Of a DNA stretch of 34,269 nt, positions 1 through 8,700 are shown piece by piece (the stretch's first letter is position 1; the number at the start of each line of letters is the position of its first letter). The translations under genes and the position numbers were made by a program. Under the pieces are notes generated by a model. The model searched no databases and was not told the DNA's origin. It worked only from the letters and a program-made list of their open reading frames with translations. The stretch is from assembly GCA_046316495.1 (NCBI GenBank), contig JBKDAM010000078.1:1-34269 (forward strand), given 5' to 3'. This stretch comes from M3007 sp046316495. GTDB lineage: Bacteria > Bacteroidota > Bacteroidia > Chitinophagales > Saprospiraceae.

Positions 1-336
1 GCGCTCCACCTCTCCTCTAATATTGGGAATACTCAAACAGCCTTCCTCATAAGCCCAGTCATCACCGGTTTCTTCGATGATTTGTGCGTTGATAAATACT
101 TTTTTAAAAGGCTCATCACCGGCAAGGGGCTCCTTTCGAGAAATTTGAGTCGTGTCCGCTACAAAAAGACGAATCGATAAGCCCACTTGAGGAGCTGCCA
201 ATCCAACCCCGTCCGCGTGGTACATCGTTTCCCACATGTCAGAGAGCAACTGGCTCAAGTTTTCGTAGTCTGGAGTAATAGGCTTTGCCACCTTTTTTAA
301 TACGGGTTGGCCGTATGCATAAATAGGTAAAATCAT
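1..336 (-). CDS. def: Peptide deformylase, N-terminal part (cut by window edge)
   Basis: Removes the formyl group from the N-terminal methionine of new proteins in the cytoplasm. The 112 visible codons run from an ATG at 336 off the left edge, so the C-terminus is missing. Two of the three family motifs can be read: GVGLAAPQVG around residues 45-54 and EEGCLSIP near residue 100. The Cys of the second motif is a metal ligand. The third motif (HExDH) would lie outside the window. The gene lies downstream of gldD on the same strand with a 117-bp gap that contains two TATTTTTG promoter-like octamers, so it may have its own promoter. Identity is secure from the motifs; only the length is unknown. 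Confidence 0.93.
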   Translation of the reverse strand, partial: MILPIYAYGQPVLKKVAKPITPDYENLSQLLSDMWETMYHADGVGLAAPQVGLSIRLFVADTTQISRKEPLAGDEPFKKVFINAQIIEETGDDWAYEEGCLSIPNIRGEVER

Positions 337-378
337 GTCAAACAAGGCACTTTCGCGCACTTTTTCTTAATAAAAACG

Positions 379-386
379 CAAAAATA
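379..386 (-). promoter_or_regulatory. Candidate -7 promoter element for def
   Basis: TATTTTTG on the minus strand fits the Bacteroidota -7 consensus TAnnTTTG and lies about 43 bp before the def start. A second identical octamer lies at 406-399. No clear TTG was seen at the -33 position, and an octamer with six fixed bases occurs by chance in AT-rich DNA. Confidence 0.35.
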
Positions 387-410
387 AAAGTAGTTTTTCA
401 AAAATAAACC

Positions 411-423
411 GAACCAGTGGTTC
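411..423. repeat. Short perfect palindrome between gldD and def
   Basis: GAACCA-G-TGGTTC is a 13-bp perfect palindrome with a one-base centre, located between the gldD stop and the def start. It could be an operator-like site or the weak hairpin of a gldD terminator, since T-rich sequence follows on the minus strand. Nothing else in the window repeats it. Confidence 0.3.
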
Positions 424-453
424 AGCAGAAAAATCACCCACTAAGTCCCCTTT

Positions 454-1056
454 TTATTTCCATTGAAGCGATGCAAGCAGACGATTTACATCTTCCTTCA
501 TAAATGCTACCACCGGTGCGAGGGAATCAGGACGCGACTGGGTTCGGAAATACAAAGCACCCCGCAAAAAATGTCGGGTAGAATCTGTTGCATAAAATTG
601 ATAAGAAGAAGCAGTCGGGCCATCAATGTTATAGACCATGCCATACACACGCCGTTCCGGACTGCCAAATGGAATTTCTTCAATATAATTAGCCTTGATA
701 TTGTGCTTATTCGCCATTTCAAAAGCATCATTAATCAATTCATCGAACCGCGCTCGGCTCGTTACAGGGTAATAACTGCAGTGAATCGTCGCATCCAATT
801 GTGGAACCGTTAAGTTAAACCAACAATCACTCCCCGCCTTATCCTCAAAAAAAGTAGAATCCCGCTCCAAAACCGCATAAGTAGGCTGTTCAAAGGAAAA
901 CGTACAATACGATTGCTCCGCTACTTTATACGCTTTTTCTGGGTAAACAACCTTAGGATAAGCCCTAGGCTTGGGTACTTGCAACGGTTCTTCACAGGCT
1001 ACCAACACCACTACCATTGATAATAACATCCACCCGAATGCATAAGCTCGATTCAT
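454..1056 (-). CDS. gldD: Gliding motility lipoprotein GldD
   Basis: A 200-residue lipoprotein required for gliding motility, and so for type IX secretion-linked adhesin function, in Bacteroidota. Residues 1-20 form a signal peptide with a lipobox LVAC ending at Cys21, so the mature protein should be lipid-anchored. The body shows the family pattern: PKPRAYPK after the anchor, CWFNLTVPQLDATIH mid-protein, KHNIKANYIEEIPF, then QFYATDSTRHFLRGALYF and DSLAPVV near the C-terminus. The start is an ATG at 1056 just after a TATCTTTG promoter-like element. In flavobacteria gldD usually sits by gldE, ssb and mutY; here it neighbours def. It is the same system as the SprF-like protein and giant secreted protein at 4664-13604. 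Confidence 0.88.
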   Translation of the reverse strand: MNRAYAFGWMLLSMVVVLVACEEPLQVPKPRAYPKVVYPEKAYKVAEQSYCTFSFEQPTYAVLERDSTFFEDKAGSDCWFNLTVPQLDATIHCSYYPVTSRARFDELINDAFEMANKHNIKANYIEEIPFGSPERRVYGMVYNIDGPTASSYQFYATDSTRHFLRGALYFRTQSRPDSLAPVVAFMKEDVNRLLASLQWK

Positions 1057-1074
1057 AAGTCTTATTTATTTTAC

Positions 1075-1122
1075 CGCAAAGATAGGGGAATAATGGGGAA
1101 TGGTTCATGGTTCATGGTTAAT
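1075..1122. repeat. Left arm of long inverted repeat with heptamer units
   Basis: Bases 1075-1105 are an exact 31-bp reverse complement of 1918-1948. The arm then continues in heptamers TGGTTCA, TGGTTCA and TGGTTAA (1101-1121), mirrored by three AACCATT units in the right arm. The outer end contains TATCTTTG pointing towards gldD. The two arms enclose a decayed transposase. Confidence 0.9.
1077..1084 (-). promoter_or_regulatory. Candidate -7 promoter element for gldD
   Basis: TATCTTTG on the minus strand matches the Bacteroidota TAnnTTTG element exactly, 21 bp before the gldD ATG. It is part of the 31-bp inverted repeat. No TTG was found at the usual -33 distance. Confidence 0.5.
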
Positions 1123-1239
1123 GATGCGAATCACGAGACTGTTATCAAAAAGGTGTCAGTCCACAATTCTGAGCAAATCCAGTCTAACAAATTTGCTGAG
1201 ATCTTTAAAATATGTTTTGAATCGGTAGTAAGCGTGTAT

Positions 1240-1825
1240 TTACGGCTCTTCCTTGCGTATATTCCAATTATTCGCATACGGCGCAATAGAGGCTCGGGAC
1301 ACCCTTACAGTGGGAGCTGCTCTTTGGAGCATTTTAGCAATCCGAGGACTACCATTCCTCCATTTAATTCTTAAAAAAAAGCTGTTTTATCTGTTCTTCT
1401 AATCGAAATTATTTATCTAAATATCTCTTTTTCAATTATTTATAATAACCACTACGACTTACACCCAATAACATGGACATCATTTCAACAGGATATTTTC
1501 GCTCATTTCGTTTCATGAAAGCAAATTTTTCTTGTTTGGTGACGAGAAGATTCCCAATGGTTTTTTTAGGTTTTCTTACTCCAACTCCAGTTCAGCATTC
1601 ACTCGTTTTAGCTTCTCAATTTCTTTCTGCTCCTCACTCAATACCTTATTCCCATTGACTGGAAACGCATTATAAGCATGTAACAAAAATGCCTTACGCC
1701 ACCTGTAAATGCTGTTCGTATGTAAACTATTCTGCTGAGCAATGGACTCAACGGATGAGTCGGCCTCCAAGGACAGCTTAACAATTTCAAGCTTCTCGGA
1801 TTTCCTGAATCTTCTTCGAATAAAG
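1240..1825 (-). pseudogene. Decayed IS3-family transposase (OrfA plus start of OrfB)
   Basis: On the minus strand one frame reads through a recognisable OrfA: a basic RRRFRKSEKLEIVK start (about 1820), a helix-turn-helix SVESIAQQNSLHTNSIYRWR, and a leucine-zipper-like EKLKRVNAELELE. After an in-frame stop it continues as ENLKKTIGNL and then the OrfB hallmark YPVEMMSMLLGVSRSGYYK, followed by a stop where a Trp is expected. A further piece, SPRIAKMLQ with VSRASI (about 1350-1270), fits the OrfB segment after that. There is no in-frame ATG for OrfA (a TGA lies just upstream), several stops interrupt the frame, and the DDE catalytic domain is absent. It is therefore an inactive remnant, roughly half of a full IS. 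Confidence 0.8.
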
Positions 1826-1839
1826 GACCTGTACGTTCA

Positions 1840-1870
1840 GTTTTAAAAGTAGTAGTACGACTTTTAAAAC
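1840..1870. repeat. Perfect 11-bp inverted repeat near the transposase 5' end
   Basis: GTTTTAAAAGT and ACTTTTAAAAC are separated by 9 bp. The outer flanks (AGGACCTGT and ACATGTCCT) are also nearly complementary. It lies just upstream of the OrfA remnant, so it may be a subterminal structure of the old insertion sequence. Confidence 0.6.
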
Positions 1871-1903
1871 ATGTCCTGTTGTCTACTTTTTTGAGAAGTT
1901 CCG

Positions 1904-1948
1904 AACCATTAACCATTAACCATTCCCCATTATTCCCCTATCTTTGCG
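1904..1948. repeat. Right arm of long inverted repeat with heptamer units
   Basis: Three tandem AACCATT heptamers (1904-1924) lead into a 31-bp stretch (1918-1948) identical to the reverse complement of 1075-1105. The outer end carries TATCTTTG directed at the UDP-glucuronate decarboxylase gene. Confidence 0.9.
1939..1946 (+). promoter_or_regulatory. Candidate -7 promoter element for the sugar-nucleotide operon
   Basis: TATCTTTG matches the Bacteroidota TAnnTTTG consensus, 39 bp before the ATG at 1986. It lies inside the right arm of the inverted repeat, mirroring the gldD element. No -33 TTG is evident. Confidence 0.5.
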
Positions 1949-1985
1949 TTTTTACTGGCAATCGCCAGCAGATTTTAATTGAATT

Positions 1986-2936
1986 ATGTCAAAGAAACGC
2001 GTACTAATCACCGGCGGGGCCGGTTTCATCGGTTCTCATTTGTGTGAGCGTATGCTCCGGGAAGGGTATCAGGTAATTGCTATGGATAACCTGCTGACGG
2101 GAGATTTAGCCAATATTGAACACCTGTTTAAGGAAAAGGACTTTGAGTACTACCACCATGATGTGACAAAGTTCATCCATATTCCGGGAAAGCTGGATTA
2201 TATCCTGCACTTTGCCTCCCCAGCCAGCCCAATAGATTATTTGCAAATGCCCATCCAAACCCTGAAAGTGGGTGCCATGGGTACCCATAATTGCCTTGGC
2301 CTGGCAAAAGAAAAAGGAGCCCGTATTTTGGTTGCCTCCACCTCAGAAGTATACGGAGACCCATTGGTGCACCCACAGACAGAGGAATATTGGGGAAATG
2401 TCAATCCAGTTGGTCCAAGGGGAGTATATGATGAGGCCAAACGGTACCTTGAAGCCATTACAATGGCCTATCACAATTACCACCAGGTAGAAACGCGGAT
2501 TATTCGTATCTTCAACACTTATGGGCCTCGCATGCGCGTGAATGATGGCCGTGTATTGCCCGCCTTCTTTAGTCAAGCTATCCGGGGAGAAGGATTGACC
2601 GTATTTGGAGATGGTACCCAGACCCGTTCTTTCTGTTATGTGGATGATTTAGTGGAAGGAATTTACAGATTGTTGCTAAGTGATTACCACTTACCGGTCA
2701 ATATAGGCAACCCCTCTGAAATTACCATGCTTCAATTTGCCGATGAAATAATGAAATTGGTAAATAACCCAAAGGCCTTTGTTGATTTCCGCCCACTGCC
2801 GCAAGATGACCCTAAACAACGCAGACCAGACATTACCAAAGCCAGGGAGATCCTGGGCTGGGAACCAAAGTACGACCGTGCCAAAGGACTGGAGTTGACC
2901 TATGAATACTTTAAAAAAGCGGTAAAAGTCCCTTAG
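1986..2936 (+). CDS. UDP-glucuronate decarboxylase (UDP-xylose synthase)
   Basis: A 316-residue NAD-dependent extended short-chain dehydrogenase that converts UDP-glucuronate to UDP-xylose for surface polysaccharide or glycoprotein synthesis. The Rossmann motif GGAGFIG has its glycines at 10, 13 and 16, with Asp34 at the cofactor ribose position. HFASPASP (75-82), STSEVYGDP (118-126) and EYWGNVNPVGPRGVYDEAK (134-152) are typical of the UXS group. The catalytic Tyr148 and Lys152 form the YxxxK pair. It is first in an operon with the dTDP-glucose dehydratase 10 bp downstream. Other epimerase-family activities are less likely because of the YWGNVNP signature. Confidence 0.9.
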   Translation: MSKKRVLITGGAGFIGSHLCERMLREGYQVIAMDNLLTGDLANIEHLFKEKDFEYYHHDVTKFIHIPGKLDYILHFASPASPIDYLQMPIQTLKVGAMGTHNCLGLAKEKGARILVASTSEVYGDPLVHPQTEEYWGNVNPVGPRGVYDEAKRYLEAITMAYHNYHQVETRIIRIFNTYGPRMRVNDGRVLPAFFSQAIRGEGLTVFGDGTQTRSFCYVDDLVEGIYRLLLSDYHLPVNIGNPSEITMLQFADEIMKLVNNPKAFVDFRPLPQDDPKQRRPDITKAREILGWEPKYDRAKGLELTYEYFKKAVKVP

Positions 2937-2946
2937 TTTTTAGCTC

Positions 2947-4011
2947 ATGAATAGTAGGACCTTTCAATCTATCCTGGTGACTGGTGGTGCCGGCTTTATC
3001 GGCTCTCATGTAGTCCGCCTGTTAGTAACTAAATATCCTGCATCCAGAATTATTAACCTGGATGCCTTAACCTATGCTGGGAACCTGGAAAATTTGAGGG
3101 ATATCGAAACCTCCTCCAATTATTTCTTTGAAAAAGGAGATATCCTGGATGCCGCTTTCCTAGATAAGCTTTTCCAACAATACCAGTTCGATGCCGTTGT
3201 GCACTTGGCAGCAGAAAGCCATGTGGACCGCTCTATCACCGATCCGTTAGCTTTTGTGCGGACCAATGTACTGGGTACAGCTACCTTACTTAATGCCGCC
3301 AGGAATGCTTGGAAGGATCAGATGGAAGGTAAACGCTTCTACCACGTAAGTACCGATGAAGTGTACGGCTCCCTTGGAGAAACGGGCTATTTCACAGAGG
3401 AAACTCCCTACGATCCTCGATCCCCTTACTCCGCCTCCAAGGCTTCCAGCGACCATTTCGTACGAGCGTACTGGCATACCTACCACCTCCCGGTAGTACT
3501 CTCCAACTGCAGCAATAACTATGGCCCCTATCATTTCCCTGAAAAATTAATTCCATTAATGATTCATAATATTCGGGAAATGAAACCACTGCCGGTCTAT
3601 GGTGATGGTCAATATACCCGTGACTGGCTCTGGGTAGAAGACCATGCAGCTGCTATTGATGTGGTGTTACACCATGGAGTGGAAGGTGAAACGTATAATA
3701 TTGGGGGGAACAACGAATGGAAAAACATCGATTTGGTTCACTTGCTTTGTGACACCATGGACGAACTCTTAAACAGAGCTCCGGGAACCTCCAGAACCCT
3801 AATTACATTCGTAAAAGACCGCCCCGGGCATGATCGCAGGTATGCAATCGATGCCTCCAAGCTGCGCAACGACCTGGGCTGGGGACCTTCCATGCGATTT
3901 GAGGAGGGTCTTCGCCGCACAGCAACGTGGTACCTAAATAACCCAGAATGGTTAAAAAATGTCGTTTCTGGGGCTTACCAATCGTATTACGAACAACAAT
4001 ATAACCGATAA
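2947..4011 (+). CDS. rfbB: dTDP-glucose 4,6-dehydratase
   Basis: A 354-residue NAD-dependent dehydratase making dTDP-4-keto-6-deoxy-glucose, the branch point to dTDP-rhamnose and other deoxysugars. The glycine motif GGAGFIG starts at 13. AAESHVDRSI (88-97) and STDEVYG with Thr136, Asp137 and Glu138 carry the dehydratase acid/base residues. The Tyr161 and Lys165 of SPYSASK form the YxxxK pair. SNCSNNYGPYHFPEKLIPLMI follows as in RmlB. Length is normal. The other dTDP-rhamnose genes (rfbA, rfbC, rfbD) are not in the window. Pairing with a UDP-xylose synthase suggests nucleotide-sugar supply for a shared surface glycan. Confidence 0.92.
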   Translation: MNSRTFQSILVTGGAGFIGSHVVRLLVTKYPASRIINLDALTYAGNLENLRDIETSSNYFFEKGDILDAAFLDKLFQQYQFDAVVHLAAESHVDRSITDPLAFVRTNVLGTATLLNAARNAWKDQMEGKRFYHVSTDEVYGSLGETGYFTEETPYDPRSPYSASKASSDHFVRAYWHTYHLPVVLSNCSNNYGPYHFPEKLIPLMIHNIREMKPLPVYGDGQYTRDWLWVEDHAAAIDVVLHHGVEGETYNIGGNNEWKNIDLVHLLCDTMDELLNRAPGTSRTLITFVKDRPGHDRRYAIDASKLRNDLGWGPSMRFEEGLRRTATWYLNNPEWLKNVVSGAYQSYYEQQYNR

Positions 4012-4022
4012 ACCTAGGATCA

Positions 4023-4589
4023 ATGGCTTATACTGAATCAAAAATGATTCCATTGGGAACCAAAGCTCCCGATTTTACCTTGCCCGACCCTGGGACAGGG
4101 CAGTTGCTCCAACTCAGTAAATTACCTGCAGCAAAAGCGACGGTCCTAATGTTTCTGTGCAACCACTGCCCTTATGTACTCTATATCAACCCTGAAATTG
4201 TGCGGATTTCCAAGGAATATGGACCCAAAGGCGTACAATTCATCGGTATCAACAGCAACGACCCTATTTCCCATCCAGAGGATGCCCCTGAACTGATGGG
4301 GCCACACGCCAAAACAGTTGGGTATGATTTCCCCTATTTGTTTGATGCTACGCAGGAAGTTGCAAAAGCCTATGACGCTGCTTGTACTCCTGATTTTTAT
4401 GTGTTTGATGCCAATTTGCAGCTTTTTTACCGCGGACAATTAGATGAAAGCCGCCCAAAACGCAATCCTGTTCCCTCCACCGGATCTGATCTTAGAGCTG
4501 CGCTCGAGGCAGTCCTAAGTGGAGCGCCTCCTTTAGAGGTACAACGGCCTTCTGGAGGCTGCAATATCAAGTGGAAAAACGAGGAGTAA
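4023..4589 (+). CDS. Thioredoxin-fold redoxin (AhpC/TSA-like)
   Basis: A 188-residue cytosolic redoxin. The N-terminal APDFTLPDPGTG segment (15-25) is typical of AhpC/TSA and thiol-disulfide redoxins. The redox centre is CNHCPYV with Cys46 and Cys49, a variant of the thioredoxin CxxC loop found in a widespread uncharacterised family. The C-terminus RPSGGCNIKW contributes a third conserved-looking Cys. There is no signal peptide. It is the last gene of the sugar-nucleotide operon (11-bp gap after the dehydratase), but its role there is unclear. The electron partner and substrate cannot be read from the sequence. Confidence 0.82.
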   Translation: MAYTESKMIPLGTKAPDFTLPDPGTGQLLQLSKLPAAKATVLMFLCNHCPYVLYINPEIVRISKEYGPKGVQFIGINSNDPISHPEDAPELMGPHAKTVGYDFPYLFDATQEVAKAYDAACTPDFYVFDANLQLFYRGQLDESRPKRNPVPSTGSDLRAALEAVLSGAPPLEVQRPSGGCNIKWKNEE

Positions 4590-4610
4590 CTACACAGTAT
4601 ACTTGTCAAC

Positions 4611-4648
4611 AAAAAGTCCCGGACTCTAAATCGAATCCGGGACTTTTT
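4611..4648. terminator. Bidirectional intrinsic terminator
   Basis: A 13-bp perfect stem AAAAAGTCCCGGA / TCCGGGACTTTTT with a 12-base loop, flanked by T-runs on both strands. It lies between the convergent redoxin gene (ends 4589) and the SprF-like gene (ends 4664). Confidence 0.9.
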
Positions 4649-4663
4649 ATTGGTAACCCTTTT

Positions 4664-5623
4664 TTAAAATGGCCGATTGGGGTTAACCACCTGATTGCCT
4701 TCAGGTGGGTTAAACCACCAGCGCGCCGTGGCCTCAATACTACCGTTGTGGAAACGACGCAGACGAGTCAATCCAATATCGTACGATAAGAGAACCATCA
4801 AATTGGAAGTCGCCTGAACACCCGCCATAATATCCACACTTTCTCCCAAATTATTGGTATCTCCCCCAACCCGGTAGGTGAAACCAGTGTGAAACTTCTC
4901 TTGAATAGAGGCCATTACATTCACATCCAAATCAGGAGGAGCGTTGAAGACATACCGGAAGAGCATTTGGGGAGTGAGCGTGACGCCATCCGAAACATCA
5001 AAGGCGACACCCGTCATCAGGTTGAGCTGCTGCACCTCCCTGGAGAGAATCCCTTCTTTTTGAGAAAAATCGATATTGTTTGCCACCAGCCTTGGAACAC
5101 TAGCTCCAGCGTACCACCGAGGCCCAGTATAAAAAACTCCAAAACCAAAATTTGGAACCAACTTACCCTGAATCCCATCCGGAACCCCATTATCTACACT
5201 CGTCGGCTGAGAAGTAATAATCCGATCATCCATCCAATTCTGGCGGAACTGCCGCATACTCACCATAAGCCCAATGCCGAGATATCCCCTGGGTAAGGCC
5301 ATCTGATACGCATAAGAAAGCTCCGCCGAAATGCTTCGATTAATGGTAATCGACTGACGAGTGAGATTTAAGCCCAATCCAAAGTGATTGCTCAACAAAG
5401 GTTGCGTAAAGGAAAAAACCTGGTTATTAGGGGCCCCTTCAATCCCCACCCACTGGTGCCGATTTAACACCGTCAAGGTCGGAGATTCAAAGCTCCCCGC
5501 ATACCCAGGATTGTAGCTCAATTTGTTGAACATAAACTGGGTTTGCATCGGCTCCTGCTGGGCCCACAGAACTTGTGCTCCCAAAAGTAAGACAAACCAA
5601 AGGCTCTTCTGAAGCTGCTTCAT
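4664..5623 (-). CDS. PorP/SprF-family type IX secretion outer-membrane protein
   Basis: A 319-residue outer-membrane beta-barrel-type protein of the PorP/SprF family, which works with the type IX secretion system to deliver or retain surface proteins with gliding-motility C-terminal domains. Starting at the ATG at 5623 gives a good signal peptide (MKQLQKSLWFVLLLGAQ, cleavage near WAQQ). A 24-residue upstream extension is possible but would bury the signal. Diagnostic text follows: QEPMQTQFMFNKLSYNPGYAG, then LNRHQWVGIEGAP and QVFSFTQPL. It lies 79 bp after the giant secreted-protein gene, with no promoter motif between them, so the two are probably one transcript, as in sprB-sprF-type pairs. 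Confidence 0.9.
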   Translation of the reverse strand: MKQLQKSLWFVLLLGAQVLWAQQEPMQTQFMFNKLSYNPGYAGSFESPTLTVLNRHQWVGIEGAPNNQVFSFTQPLLSNHFGLGLNLTRQSITINRSISAELSYAYQMALPRGYLGIGLMVSMRQFRQNWMDDRIITSQPTSVDNGVPDGIQGKLVPNFGFGVFYTGPRWYAGASVPRLVANNIDFSQKEGILSREVQQLNLMTGVAFDVSDGVTLTPQMLFRYVFNAPPDLDVNVMASIQEKFHTGFTYRVGGDTNNLGESVDIMAGVQATSNLMVLLSYDIGLTRLRRFHNGSIEATARWWFNPPEGNQVVNPNRPF

Positions 5624-5702
5624 AATTGAATAAAGCCTATTTTTAACGCGAGAGCAAGGCCTAATTTGACCCAACCGCACGCATGAATGATACAAAAAAT
5701 GG

Positions 5703-8700
5703 TTACCGCTGAACTATAATAAAACCCGTTCTGGTTTGAACCGATCCAGATGAAACATATTTCAGCACATAATAGTAGCTTCCTACCGGCAAATCCTCCC
5801 CATTATAGGTCCCTTTCCAATTCTGCTGATAAGGCTTGGCGTGAAAGACATGATCACCCCATTGATTGAAAATCGTCAACTCATTATCCAATAAACAATC
5901 GGCACAATTTAAACAGGGTATAAAAAACACATCGTTCACATTATCCCCATTGGGAGTAATTAAAGAAGGAATTTCACAGTCAGTTGCACCCCCAATTTCA
6001 AAAACTACATTGGATACATCACACTGACTCGCAACCACCGTATCAGTACAGTTCAGGTTACAGATTCGGTAGATCATTTCCTCAATTCCTGTATAAGTCA
6101 CATCCGGCAAATAATTGAAATTACCAGCCCCGTTATTAGTGAGTATCCCGGAGGAGGGTCTTGAAATTACATTTACCGAATAGGAGTTAGGAACCAAATC
6201 ATTCGTCAGAATATTAAAGTCTATCGGGGTGCCAAAATCAACTTGTACCGTATCCGGCAATGCCACGGGTGTCTGCTCGTATGTCAATACAACCGTGTCC
6301 CTGGAAAGATTTCCACAAAGGCCTCCGTTGGTTTCCCAAATAAAGGTATTCTCACCAGGAAAGAGACCGCAGGCTTCGGTAGCCGAACTACCTGCAGCAG
6401 TGAAGCTGATATTGGACTGCAAACTTTTCCATAGCCCCGTCTCGGATGGAAGCAAAGGAGATGCTTGTAAATTCACACAGTCATCATCCGTACAAACTGC
6501 TCTATTAGGACCAGCGTTCGGCTTGGTTCCAATAACACGAACCACCACCGTATCCCGATCAATATCACAAGCAAGGGAGTTGACGGTCCATATGAAATAG
6601 TAAAAATTGGAGGCTCCCGCAGGCAAACCGGTGACCATGGTAGTCGGACTGGTTGGATCCGCAATGACAATAGGAGGCTGTATCTGCGCTTGGGATGCTG
6701 GCTGACTCCAGGAACCCTGAAAAAAAGTTCCTTGAGTGGCACGAAGCTGTACCCCAGTCGCAAAACAGGTATCAACATCCGCCATAGCGATGGCCGGCTC
6801 TGGACTCACCACCAAAATATTCAACGTGTCTCTGCTGAAGTTTTTACAGGCTCCATTACTCAACGACCACTCATAACTGTAAGTGTTGCCGGCAGAAACA
6901 GGCCCTGCCTGAGTGCCAGTGCTACTTGGATCAAGCACCGTAGTGGAAGGTCCTCCAACCTGCGTCCATCTCCCTACCCCAATTGAAGTAAAGGATGCAC
7001 CCAAATAAGCCACACCCAAGTTGTCGCAAGCTGTATAATCTTGTGCCGTAACCGCCTGCACATTTGGGATCGTATCCATCACAACACTCACAATAAACGA
7101 AGGGAAGGATACGCAACCATCCAAAATGGCAACTACCCGAAATGGATTCTGACCAACCGCTAAGCTAGAAAGGTCTGAAATGGTATAAGTAGGCGATAGA
7201 CTTGGCACATCCAAGGGCAATTGTGTGAAATTATTGATCCATTGGTAGGTTGCCAACGGGGTTTGAGAACCCGATGCCACCCGCAAAACCAATGTATCTG
7301 CCTGATCCCGACATACATTTCCATCCGATAAAGCTACTGGCGTTAATGGCCTTGGCTTTACCTGCACCACTATTGGCTCCGTTGGCTCCGAAATACATCC
7401 ATTGGCCGTTACCCGAACCGTGTAAACACCTGCATAACTCAACTCCACAGGGGAACGAGTCGGGTTCGCTGTATTCCCAGCAGTATTTGCAAAACTGGCA
7501 GGTCCTTCCCAAGTCCAGGTATCCACCACCACACCAGGAGGCACCGTGGACACAAACTGCAAGGTAGCCCCTTCACAAACAGGAGAGTTTACCTGCACCA
7601 CTGGAGGAGCAGGCTTGGGAATAATATCTAGGAAAACCGGAGCAGAAGCATTCGACAAACAATCACCCCTTAATACCTGCACCGAATAGTTCCCTTCATT
7701 ATTAATGGTCGTCGCGGGAAGCGACAAGGAGGGCTCTACCGTTACTTGCTGTCCTTGAGGAGTCTCCCAGATAAACACAAAATTGCCGTTTAAGTAATTC
7801 TGGGCATTCTGGATCAACAACACCACACCAGGGCCCTCACACATTGTGACCGGTTGGCTGATTATGGGCATCACGGGGCGATCCTGGACATTAATAGTAG
7901 TTGTCAGCGGCGCCGATACACAGCCAAAAGCATCCCGAACAATCAAGGTATAATTACCATTGATCGCTGAGGTGGCGCTTGGAATAACTGGAAACGTATC
8001 CGTTGATATCGTACCGTTCGGAAAAGTCCATGTATAGGAGAACGGACCGTTGTTGCTAACAAGGGTGTGAAACAGTTGAATGGAAGAGGTTCCATCCACA
8101 CAACTAGGTGCATTGCTTGTTACAGAAGTAATCACAGGAGAAGGTACCACATTCACAGCAACGGTGGATATTCCCTGACATCCAAACGGAGTAGAAACCG
8201 TCACCGTATAATTACCAGTGGCGGGAACACTGTGCGTAGGAGCCGCCGTAAAAGCCATGAAATTATTAGGGCCCGACCAGCTATAAGTCACATTTGGATT
8301 GTTTACATCAGCTTCTAAATACAATACGCCTCCCTGACACAAAGGTGTGTTCGCATTGGCTACTGCAATTGGGTAATCCTGAATAGACACTAAATGCGGG
8401 AGAGACACAGGGGATGCACATCCATTTAAAACCGAAATGACTTTCCAAAAGCCAGAATCTGCCAATGCAACCGTTCCCAAGGTCAACGCATTTGTCCCAT
8501 TTACCTGTAAAGTATCCGCATCTGGACTGATCCATAAAAAGGGGTTTCCAATGGGCGGCTGAGCCGTCAACACTACAGATGACCCCACACACACGTTGCT
8601 CTCTCCCAAAATAATGGGCGCCTCCGGACGGTCCCGGACAACTACATTCACCGTTGCTGGGATACCTGGACAACCATTCGCTGAAATAACAAGCGTATAA

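Noticed and set aside
1093..1374. Plus-strand open frame of 93 codons across the left inverted-repeat arm
   Set aside because: It runs antisense to the transposase remnant, starts inside the repeat and encodes no recognisable protein.
1139..1897. Terminal inverted repeats of the IS3 remnant (TCAAAAA near 1145 and on the minus strand near 1893)
   Set aside because: The similarity beyond the A-run is weak, so the true IS ends cannot be set from this sequence alone.
5624..5695. 24-residue upstream extension of the SprF-like protein
   Set aside because: It would place the hydrophobic signal peptide internally; the ATG at 5623 gives a standard signal peptide.
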